Shown here one piece after another: positions 1 through 6,088 of a stretch of 12,947 nucleotides of DNA. A model generated the notes under the pieces. That model worked only from the letters and a program-made list of their open reading frames with translations, did not search any database and had not been told where the DNA came from. The position numbers were made by a program, and so were the translations under genes. How positions within the stretch are numbered: the first letter of the stretch is position 1; every line of letters starts with the position of its first letter. This DNA is from Archangium sp. GTDB lineage: Bacteria > Myxococcota > Myxococcia > Myxococcales > Myxococcaceae. The DNA is taken from NCBI GenBank assembly GCA_016793585.1, contig JAEUJR010001075.1:1-12947 (forward strand). Reading direction: 5' to 3'.

Positions 1-1
1 C

Positions 2-2119
2 GTTGGAACGGGCGGTGGCACTGCGACGGCTGGTGGAAGCGCTGGCGGAGACGCTGGTGGAACCGCGACGGCCGGTGGAAGCGCGGGCGGAGACGCTGGT
101 GGAACGACGGCGGGCGGAACCGCGACGGCTGGAGGAACCGCGACGGCTGGAGGAACCGCGACGGCTGGAGGAACCGCGACGGCTGGCGGCTCGGCCGGTG
201 GTGGCTCGGCCGGTGGTGGCTCGGCTGGCGGTGGGTCGGCAGGTCTCGCCTGTCCCGGAGGCCCGGCGACGGCGTGCAACGGCTGCTGCGTGGGCCCGCT
301 CTGTGTTCCCTTCACGAGCCAGAACAACAACGCGTGCGGGCTCGGTGGCGCTGCCTGTTCGACCTGCACAAGCGGCACCTGCAACTCGGGCCAGTGCACC
401 GTCGTCGCGACCTGCACACCTACCTCGTGCCCGAACGGCTGCTGCCAGGGCAACCTGTGCGTTCCTTTCGGAGGCCAGAACGCCTCGCAGTGCGGCGGCG
501 GTGGGCAGGCCTGCACCGTGTGTCCGATGAACAACTCCTGCACCATGGGCGCGTGCACGCCGCAGACGGCGTGTGACTTCTTCAGCTGCGCGGGCTGCTG
601 CTCGAACGGCACCTGCCAGTCGACTGGGTCGCAGTCACCCGTCTCGTGCGGCGTCAACGGCGCGACGTGTACTGCATGCGGCCCCGGCCAGACCTGCACG
701 GGCGGCATCTGCACCGGCGGAGCCACCTGCAACTCGACGAACTGCAACGGCTGCTGCAACGGCACCACGTGCGTGACGGCGACCAGCGCGACGGCGTGCG
801 GCTTCTCGGGCAACACCTGCACGGCGTGCGGGCCGGGTCAGGTCTGCTCGACGGGCGTGTGCGTGCCGCAGCAGAACCCGACGTGCCTCGTCTTCACGCC
901 GTCTGACGTGAACTTCGGCACGGTGCAGACGGGCTGCCGCTCGGCGGTGACGCCGTTCTCGGTGCAGAACATCTGCACGTTCCCGGTCACCATCTCGGCG
1001 CTCGGGGTCGCAGGCAATGGGTTCACCACCTCGGCCCTCTCGCTGCCCACCACGCTGGCCGCGGGCGCTTCGCTCAGCTTCGCCGTCACCTTCGCGCCGA
1101 CCGTCGCGGGCCGCGTCGACAGCATTCTCGTCGTCGGGGCGACGCACTCGAGCGGCACCTTCGCGTACCAGACGGCCGTCACCGGCACGGGCGCCGCGAG
1201 CGGCCTCAACCAGGACCGCTTCACGATTCCCACGAAGACCGACGTCGTGCTCATCGTCGACAACTCGTGCTCGATGTCCGACAAGCAGATGGCGCTCGGC
1301 AGCAGCGCGAACGCGTTCCTCGCGTACGCCTTCAGCGCCAACGTCGACTTCAACCTCGGCGTCACCACCACCGACATGGAGGCGACAGCCACGAACGAGC
1401 AGGGCCGCTTCCAGGGAGCTGTTGGAACGCGCGTGCTCCGCAGCACCACGCCCAGCCTGCTCCAGGCGTTCAACGGCCGCGTGAACGTCGGCGTCAACGG
1501 CTCGCCGGTGGAGCAGATGTTCGCGCCGGCCGTCGCGTCGGTGACGCAGCCGCTCATCACCACCAACAACTCGGGCTTCCTGCGCGAAGACGCTGCGCTG
1601 TCGGTGCTCGCGTTCACCGACGCCTCGGAGCAAAGCCCGGAGCCGACGGCCGACTACCTGCGCCGCCTGCTGGCGGTGAAGGGCCAGCGACGTCGCAACC
1701 AGTTCTCGTTCAGCTTCGTCGGCCCCACCCTGCCCGCTGCCAACCGCCCCGTGGGCTGCACCTATGACGGCAACGCGCCCGACGCGCGGCAGATCGAAAT
1801 GACGTCGAGCACCGGCGGCATCACCTCTGAAATCTGCAACGTCGCCAACACGCAGGCGTGGCGCACCGAAGCGACGCGCGTGGGCCAGGCCGTCTTTGGA
1901 GCCCGTGGCACGTGGTTCCTCACCTCGCGGCCCGCGCCTGCAACGGCGGCGAGCGTCACGGTCAGCATCAACGGCACGACGGTGCCCGAGCTGGCCGGCG
2001 CCAACCTGCGTAACTGGAGCTACGACGGCATGCGCAACGCCGTCATCTTCGAGGCGCGCTCACTGCCGGCGCCGGGCCAGACGGTGGGCTTCGACTACGC
2101 CGTCGCGTGCATGCCGTGA
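2..2119 (+). CDS. Cys-rich, vWA-domain surface protein (5' end outside window)
   Basis: The frame is open from the first bases, so the true start and any signal peptide lie upstream; 705 residues are visible (residue 1 = codon at 2-4). Order: Gly/Ala/Thr/Ser repeats (1-81); four ten-cysteine modules (about 84-287); a beta-sandwich segment with the 'VNFGTV' start typical of ASH/choice-of-anchor-D Ig-like domains (about 291-400); a von Willebrand A domain from about 413. The vWA metal site looks intact: D420-x-S422-x-S424 (DNSCS), a Thr run at 455-457 and TD at 539-540. The C-terminal 60 residues form another small beta-rich segment ending in an isolated Cys. vWA domains with this motif bind Mg2+ and mediate protein-protein or matrix contacts. 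I infer a secreted or outer-surface adhesion or matrix protein; the ligand is unknown. It ends 42 bp from a convergent gene. Coding assignment is secure; function is inferred from domains. Confidence 0.93.
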   Translation, partial: VGTGGGTATAGGSAGGDAGGTATAGGSAGGDAGGTTAGGTATAGGTATAGGTATAGGTATAGGSAGGGSAGGGSAGGGSAGLACPGGPATACNGCCVGPLCVPFTSQNNNACGLGGAACSTCTSGTCNSGQCTVVATCTPTSCPNGCCQGNLCVPFGGQNASQCGGGGQACTVCPMNNSCTMGACTPQTACDFFSCAGCCSNGTCQSTGSQSPVSCGVNGATCTACGPGQTCTGGICTGGATCNSTNCNGCCNGTTCVTATSATACGFSGNTCTACGPGQVCSTGVCVPQQNPTCLVFTPSDVNFGTVQTGCRSAVTPFSVQNICTFPVTISALGVAGNGFTTSALSLPTTLAAGASLSFAVTFAPTVAGRVDSILVVGATHSSGTFAYQTAVTGTGAASGLNQDRFTIPTKTDVVLIVDNSCSMSDKQMALGSSANAFLAYAFSANVDFNLGVTTTDMEATATNEQGRFQGAVGTRVLRSTTPSLLQAFNGRVNVGVNGSPVEQMFAPAVASVTQPLITTNNSGFLREDAALSVLAFTDASEQSPEPTADYLRRLLAVKGQRRRNQFSFSFVGPTLPAANRPVGCTYDGNAPDARQIEMTSSTGGITSEICNVANTQAWRTEATRVGQAVFGARGTWFLTSRPAPATAASVTVSINGTTVPELAGANLRNWSYDGMRNAVIFEARSLPAPGQTVGFDYAVACMP
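20..103 (+). repeat. Two 42-bp tandem repeats inside the Gly-rich region
   Basis: Two in-frame copies, 20-61 and 62-103, match at 39 of 42 bases. Each encodes TATAGGSAGGDAGG. They are the longest period in the low-complexity leader of the vWA protein and may continue in variant form before the window. Confidence 0.85.
119..190 (+). repeat. Four 18-bp tandem repeats (TATAGG units)
   Basis: Units at 119-136, 137-154 and 155-172 are identical (accgcgacggctggagga); the fourth, 173-190, differs at two bases. All are in frame and encode Thr-Ala-Thr-Ala-Gly-Gly. Identity at synonymous positions suggests recent expansion, and copy number could vary between strains without breaking the frame. Confidence 0.9.
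191..235 (+). repeat. Three 15-bp tandem repeats (SAGGG units)
   Basis: Units 191-205 and 206-220 are identical (tcggccggtggtggc); 221-235 has three changes, all synonymous. They encode Ser-Ala-Gly-Gly-Gly, a flexible linker-like stretch leading into the cysteine modules. Confidence 0.85.
251..862 (+). repeat. Four ten-cysteine protein modules
   Basis: Four copies, about 251-397, 410-556, 572-712 and 728-862, follow one plan: C-x(4-8)-C-x(1-2)-GCC-x4-C-x(8-11)-CG-x(4-5)-C-x2-C-x(4-5)-C-x(3-4)-C. Each has ten cysteines including an adjacent Cys-Cys pair, implying disulfide-bonded mini-domains outside the cytoplasm. Unlike the Gly-rich leader, the copies have diverged at DNA level, so this is an old protein-level duplication. 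I do not recognise a named family. Confidence 0.85.
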
Positions 2120-2161
2120 GTCGGGGCTGAACTGCGACGGCCTGCAAGCAGGTCTCCGCAG

Positions 2162-2707
2162 TCATCGCTGACGAGGCTTGAGGGTGTGGCCCGGCTCCGC
2201 GGGCAGCTTCTGCGCCGCCAGCGCCGCTTCGAGCAGCTTCGAGTTCGCCTCGCTCTCCGACGGCGTGAGGTCTGCGAGCTCACGCGCGCGCTGCTCGGCC
2301 AGCCATTCGCTCGCGCCGTCGTCGACGATGGCCGACGCGACGCACGCTCCGAGGAAGACGACGACCGAACCGATGAGCACCGAGGCCGCGATGGTGCGGT
2401 CTCGCGCCTTGTTCTCGGCGGCGAACTGCTGGGCGCGCTCGGCGGCCGTCTGCAGACCCGCGAGCGATGGGTCGGTGACGGTCGCGGCGCTCTGCGTCGG
2501 TTGCAGCTGCGAACCCAGCAACACGACACCACCGATGCCCGCTGCGATGCCGGCGAGGGTGCCGCCCACTTCCCGAAACCGCGCCCCGAGCTTCGCCTGT
2601 CGCTCCGCCTTTGCGATGGCGTCCTGACTGGCGGCGAGGCCGAGCGGTGGCGGGCGCGTCGTCACGCACGCCGAGCTCACGAACAAGAGGGCCACCCACC
2701 GACGCAT
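2162..2707 (-). CDS. Small lipoprotein with two hydrophobic helices, unknown function
   Basis: Predicted 181 aa from the ATG at 2707. The N-terminus MRRWVALLFVSSAC is a short lipoprotein signal with the lipidated Cys at 14; an ATG five codons upstream (2722) would add a few residues and also works. After the lipobox come a charged stretch with helical character (about 26-46), a hydrophobic Gly/Ala helix (48-68), a Gln/Thr/Ala-rich linker, a second hydrophobic helix (105-128), and a Glu/Ala-rich tail. A lipid anchor combined with two possible membrane helices is unusual. I do not recognise the family. It is convergent with the vWA gene and divergent from the membrane protein gene at 2806, with 98 bp between the two starts. 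No strong Shine-Dalgarno is visible. Confidence 0.75.
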   Translation of the reverse strand: MRRWVALLFVSSACVTTRPPPLGLAASQDAIAKAERQAKLGARFREVGGTLAGIAAGIGGVVLLGSQLQPTQSAATVTDPSLAGLQTAAERAQQFAAENKARDRTIAASVLIGSVVVFLGACVASAIVDDGASEWLAEQRARELADLTPSESEANSKLLEAALAAQKLPAEPGHTLKPRQR

Positions 2708-2791
2708 CGAGGTGCACTTCATCACGCCAGCGCCCCGGCTTGATTGCGCACCGCGACACCGCCCGAGCCGGGTGCGCCGACGGCGAGCAGG

Positions 2792-2805
2792 TACACTCGC
2801 CCTTC
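2792..2805 (+). promoter_or_regulatory. Putative -10 element just upstream of GTG 2806
   Basis: TACACT at 2792-2797 matches a sigma-70-type -10 (TAnnnT) and ends 8 nt before GTG at 2806, placing the expected transcription start at or next to the start codon. There is no good -35 and no Shine-Dalgarno, so the mRNA is predicted to be leaderless. Confidence 0.4.
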
Positions 2806-3291
2806 GTGAGTCGCCCACGCGCCCGGCCCCGGTTCTCGTTCGAAGTGTCGCTGCCCGCCGACGAGGTGAGCGGGAAGGTGAAGGCGGCGGTCGCGCAGGG
2901 CCACGAGAAGGTGGCCGGCTCGATTCACCCGCGCACGCTCGCCCTGTGGATTCGCAAGCCCCACGAACACTTCTGGTCGCCCCACCTCGACGCGCAGCTC
3001 TCGGAGCTGCCCGGGGGCCGCACGCGCATCGACGGCTTCTTCGCGCCGCACCCTCAAATCTGGACGGCCTTCGTCGCGGTGCAGTTGCTGTTCGGGCTGC
3101 TCTCCATCGCCGCGGGCATTCTGCTCATCAGCCAGGTGACGTTGAACGGGCGCGTGCTCGAGGCGTCGCTGCTGCTGGCGGCGATGCTCGTCGGCGGCGG
3201 GCTCGCCTACGGCGCCGCGTACATCGGCCAGGGCATCGGCTCGGAGCAGATGTACGAGCTGCGGTCGTTCCTCGACCACGCGCTCGATTGA
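2806..3291 (+). CDS. Two-helix membrane protein, uncharacterised family
   Basis: 161 aa from GTG 2806. The open frame runs further upstream, but that extension is Arg-rich and overlaps the divergent lipoprotein gene, and the -10-like TACACT favours 2806. The N-terminal 85 residues form a soluble alpha/beta segment (with 'FWSPHL' and 'GFFAPHPQIW'), followed by membrane helices at about 86-109 and 119-141 and a C-terminal helix reading GxGIGSEQMYELRSFL. The arrangement (small soluble domain, PHPxxW, two helices, then a Gln/Met helix) is one I associate with uncharacterised bacterial membrane proteins, but I cannot name the family. The soluble domain resembles lipid- or polyketide-binding START-like folds only vaguely. 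It probably sits in the inner membrane. The next gene begins 77 bp later with its own putative promoter. Confidence 0.8.
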   Translation: MSRPRARPRFSFEVSLPADEVSGKVKAAVAQGHEKVAGSIHPRTLALWIRKPHEHFWSPHLDAQLSELPGGRTRIDGFFAPHPQIWTAFVAVQLLFGLLSIAAGILLISQVTLNGRVLEASLLLAAMLVGGGLAYGAAYIGQGIGSEQMYELRSFLDHALD

Positions 3292-3306
3292 TCAGCTCCT
3301 TCGTCA

Positions 3307-3321
3307 CCGTGGGACACACGG
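3307..3321 (+). terminator. Weak hairpin after the membrane protein gene
   Basis: CCGTG (3307-3311) and CACGG (3317-3321) can pair around a 5-nt loop, 16 bp after the stop. There is no T tract, so factor-independent termination is doubtful. It is listed only because it lies between two genes with separate predicted promoters. Confidence 0.2.
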
Positions 3322-3356
3322 GAGCGCTTCACCGCCGGCGCCATTCGAAAACGTGC

Positions 3357-3368
3357 CATCCTTCGCGC
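3357..3368 (+). promoter_or_regulatory. Putative -10 element of the lipoprotein operon
   Basis: CATCCT at 3357-3362 is a weak -10 match lying 6 nt before GTG 3369, preceded by a local AT-richer patch (3341-3360). No -35 or Shine-Dalgarno is evident. The arrangement mirrors those before 2806 and 12248 and suggests a leaderless operon transcript. Confidence 0.3.
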
Positions 3369-5543
3369 GTGCGCCGTCATCTCGGGTGGCTGCTGGGTCT
3401 CGCGCTCGTCGGCTGTGAGCCAGCACCGAAGCAGCAGGGTGAGCCGTGCAAGCTGAACGTCGACGCGTGCGCGGCGGGGCTGAGCTGCCGCGAGAGCGAC
3501 GAGACGTTTCGGCTCGAGTGCCTGCCCCCGCGAGCGCCCGTCGTGGTGCCGCCTTCGCCCTTCTGCTCGCCAGCGCTCGCCTGCCTCGACTGGGAGCGCT
3601 GCACCCCGACGGTCGACGGCGGCACCTGCAGCGACCTCGGGCTCAGCTTCACCTGGGTGTCGCCCGATGGCGGCGCGCTGGACTCGGGCATGAACCTCGA
3701 CTTCGACCTGCGCGCGCGCCCCTCGTTCTCGACGGGCGACGTCATTCCCAACCTCGACGTGGTGCTGACGCGGCGAACCGGTGATGGCGGCAGCGAGACG
3801 GTCTTCCCCGGCTTTCGGGTGCTGCCCTACCAGCGCACCGACCCGTCGGGCGCGTGGCGCTACCTGTCGACGTGGAGCACCCAGTTCGAGAACGGCCCGC
3901 TGCCCGAAGGGCTCTACGAGGTGCACGCCGGCTTCTTCGACGGCGGCCCGAACACGACGGCGCGCTTCAGCCTGCCCGACAGCCGCCCGCCCCTCGCGCA
4001 GGTGAAGGTGGAGCGGCCACCGCTGCGCGCCGCGAACTGGGGCCTCGACCTGTGGCGGCGCGGCGAGGAGCCCTACGCGCTCGTCGAGGCGAACGAGGTG
4101 CTCGCCGACGCCACCCTGCGACTGTCGGCAGACGGCGGCGTGGCTCCGGTGATGCCTGCGGCGCCGCTCTCGGCGTGCGAACGCGCGGGGCTCAGCTGCG
4201 TCGACGCCGGCGTCTGCCGGTGCTTTCGCGTCGACACCCTCGCCCTTCCCATGGGCGTCGACGTGACGTGGCAGTTGGTGGCGACGGCCATCGACGCCCG
4301 CAACAACGTCGGCCAGGCCAGCGCGCCGCTCGAGCTGACCCGCGCGCGCTGGAACGACGAGGTGCAGGGCCGCGTGCGCGCCGCCCCCGCGCTCGGCCGC
4401 GACGGCACGCTCTACTTCGGCACCTGGGCTGGCGACGGCGGCACCACGGGCGTGCTGCGCGCCATCGGTTCAGACGGGGCTCGCCTGACGGGCGGCTGGC
4501 CGGCAGCTGGCGTCGCCCTCGGCCGCATCGCCGGCCTCACGGTCGGCAGCGGTGACGGCGGGCGAGACCTGCTCTTCGTCACCAGCACGACGGCCGACGG
4601 CGGGCTGCTCTCGGTCATCGACGCGCGCTCGGGCGCGGTGCTTCGGCACGACTGGCGCGGCGTCAGCGCCGACATGCAGCCGGCGCTGCTCACCGCCGAC
4701 GAGGCGGTCGCGGTCTTCTCGCTCGACGATGGTGGCGCGTCGTTGTGCCGCGCCAGCGAGGCGCGAACGCTGTGCGTCGACAACGGGGTAGGCCCGCTCA
4801 CGCCGCTCGACGAGGTGGCGCCGATTCCTCCCGCGGTGGTCGTCGGCTCCACGGTGGTGACGGGCGGTGCGGCGCTCTACCTGAGCGACGTCACGGCGGG
4901 CGGCTTCGGCGCGGCGACGGCGGTGGCGCTGCCGCTCGACGGTGGGCGCATCGACGGGTTGGCGGTGGTCGGCGGCGACGTGCTCGCGACCGGCTGGCGC
5001 GCACCGAACGTGGCGCGGGTCACCCTGCGCACGCAGCAGGTGACGGTCTTCACCCAGAACCTCACCGGCCGAACCCCCGACGGCTTCGGCCCACCCATCG
5101 TCGACGCGCTGTCGTCGGCGTACGGCACCGGCCCCACGCCCCAGCTGAACGCGTGGCGCGGCAACCTGCTGACGAATGAGGTGCAGTACCGCACCGCCTA
5201 CTTCACGCAGGCGCCGACGAACGAGGTGCTGGGGCCCCTGGCGGCGCACTATGGCGTCATCAACTCGACGCTGACGGTGACGCGCGAGCCGCTCTCGGTC
5301 GCCTGGGCGCAGGGCCTCTCGCAGCCGGTGCCGCCGCTGCTGCTCGACTGCCCACACCGCGCTGGCGGAGCGGGGGGCGTGCTGACGGCGTTCCTCCCGT
5401 TGTCGGCCACGCGCACGACACAGCTCTTCAGCGTGGTGGTCGACTCCTCGGGGTTCGACCCCGCGTCGGCCTGGCCGCGGGTGGGCTTCAGCGCGCAGAA
5501 CGCGAACAACCCTGCGCTGCCGCGCAATGGAGGCTGCCCGTGA
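3369..5543 (+). CDS. Lipoprotein with Ig-like and PQQ-type beta-propeller regions
   Basis: 724 aa from GTG 3369. The open frame extends far upstream, but only this start gives a proper lipoprotein signal (MRRHLGWLLGLALVGC, lipidated Cys16, Glu at +2). Next comes a Cys-rich segment with regularly spaced cysteines (about residues 27-95), likely disulfide-bonded. Residues about 95-325 look like one or two Ig-like/beta-sandwich domains, ending in 'TAIDARNNVGQAS'. From about 328 the protein reads like a PQQ/quinoprotein-type beta-propeller: 'APALGRDGTLYFGTW' and 'GGLLSVIDARSGAVLR' are typical blade strands. Asp-Gly-Gly occurs about ten times in turns. No catalytic residues can be assigned, so a binding or scaffold role in the envelope is inferred. 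It is the first gene of a three-gene operon; its TGA overlaps the next start as GTGA. Confidence 0.88.
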   Translation: MRRHLGWLLGLALVGCEPAPKQQGEPCKLNVDACAAGLSCRESDETFRLECLPPRAPVVVPPSPFCSPALACLDWERCTPTVDGGTCSDLGLSFTWVSPDGGALDSGMNLDFDLRARPSFSTGDVIPNLDVVLTRRTGDGGSETVFPGFRVLPYQRTDPSGAWRYLSTWSTQFENGPLPEGLYEVHAGFFDGGPNTTARFSLPDSRPPLAQVKVERPPLRAANWGLDLWRRGEEPYALVEANEVLADATLRLSADGGVAPVMPAAPLSACERAGLSCVDAGVCRCFRVDTLALPMGVDVTWQLVATAIDARNNVGQASAPLELTRARWNDEVQGRVRAAPALGRDGTLYFGTWAGDGGTTGVLRAIGSDGARLTGGWPAAGVALGRIAGLTVGSGDGGRDLLFVTSTTADGGLLSVIDARSGAVLRHDWRGVSADMQPALLTADEAVAVFSLDDGGASLCRASEARTLCVDNGVGPLTPLDEVAPIPPAVVVGSTVVTGGAALYLSDVTAGGFGAATAVALPLDGGRIDGLAVVGGDVLATGWRAPNVARVTLRTQQVTVFTQNLTGRTPDGFGPPIVDALSSAYGTGPTPQLNAWRGNLLTNEVQYRTAYFTQAPTNEVLGPLAAHYGVINSTLTVTREPLSVAWAQGLSQPVPPLLLDCPHRAGGAGGVLTAFLPLSATRTTQLFSVVVDSSGFDPASAWPRVGFSAQNANNPALPRNGGCP
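5529..5533 (+). promoter_or_regulatory. Ribosome binding site deciding GTG 5540
   Basis: GGAGG with a 6-nt spacer to GTG 5540, inside the end of the upstream coding region. It fixes the start of the 182-aa lipoprotein and supports translational coupling. Confidence 0.8.
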
Positions 5544-6088
5544 AGCTGCGTGCGTTCTCGTGGGCGAGCGTGCTGCTGCTCGCGTGCGACCCGGCGAAGG
5601 AGTCGGGCCTCGACGGCGAGCTCAGGTGGACGAAGCTGAGCGGCGTCTTCGAGCAAGTCATCGCGCCGAAGCAGGAGTGCACCTGCACGCGGGCGACGGC
5701 CGTCGACTTCGCCCAGTCGCAGTGGGAGGTGAACTGCACGGGCAAAGCCGAGCTCGACCTGCTCTTCATCGAGTTGCTCGACTCGTACCCGGGGCCGAAC
5801 CGGAGCTGGGCCGCCGACTCGTTCGCGGCGTGGTTCCTGCCCGAGGCGAACCCCGACGTCGCCAGGGCCGGGCGCGCCCTCGGGGCTGCGAGGTTCGAGT
5901 ACTCGAACCTCGTGCCCAACAAACGGCAGCCCGCGTTCATGCCAATGCGCCGGCTCTTCATCGACTTCGCCGCGCTCGACGTCGACCCCATCTGCCTCCA
6001 GGCGGGCGGCGCCGACTGCAAACGTGACTCGCAGATGGTGGGCTTCGAGGTCTGGTGCACCGACACGAGCCTCTCGGAGGAGCCATGA
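5540..6088 (+). CDS. Small lipoprotein, middle gene of operon, unknown function
   Basis: 182 aa. The start is GTG 5540, which overlaps the preceding TGA by 4 nt (GTGA) and has GGAGG six bases upstream. Signal peptide MKLRAFSWASVLLLAC, lipidated Cys16, with Asp at +2. The mature part has a CTC motif (ECTCTR, about residues 47-52), later cysteines (NCTG and near the C-terminus) and mixed aromatic and acidic beta-like stretches; no transmembrane helix follows the signal. I do not recognise a family. In E. coli, Asp at +2 keeps lipoproteins in the inner membrane; whether that holds in this organism is not shown by the sequence. Its position between two large lipoproteins suggests a small partner or chaperone subunit of the same complex. 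TGA 6086-6088 overlaps the next ATG. Confidence 0.88.
   Translation: MKLRAFSWASVLLLACDPAKESGLDGELRWTKLSGVFEQVIAPKQECTCTRATAVDFAQSQWEVNCTGKAELDLLFIELLDSYPGPNRSWAADSFAAWFLPEANPDVARAGRALGAARFEYSNLVPNKRQPAFMPMRRLFIDFAALDVDPICLQAGGADCKRDSQMVGFEVWCTDTSLSEEP
6076..6080 (+). promoter_or_regulatory. Ribosome binding site deciding ATG 6085
   Basis: GGAGG with a 4-nt spacer (agcc) to ATG 6085. It supports this start over the in-frame upstream alternative at 6055, which would put ten non-signal residues before the lipoprotein leader. Confidence 0.8.

Noticed and set aside
119..235. Short regular repeats resembling a CRISPR array
   Set aside because: The units are directly abutting with no unique spacers, and they are in frame within a coding region.
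635..1633. Minus-strand frames of 332 and 259 residues across the vWA gene
   Set aside because: The plus strand shows an ordered vWA metal site and repeated Cys modules, which the antisense frames cannot explain.
2141..2152. CCTGC-AA-GCAGG inverted repeat between the convergent genes ending at 2119 and 2162
   Set aside because: A 2-nt loop is too tight for a stable hairpin and there is no T tract; it is probably chance.
2712..3368. A long N-terminal extension of the 724-aa lipoprotein
   Set aside because: The extension overlaps another gene in a different frame, is Arg-rich, and would bury the lipoprotein signal that begins at GTG 3369.
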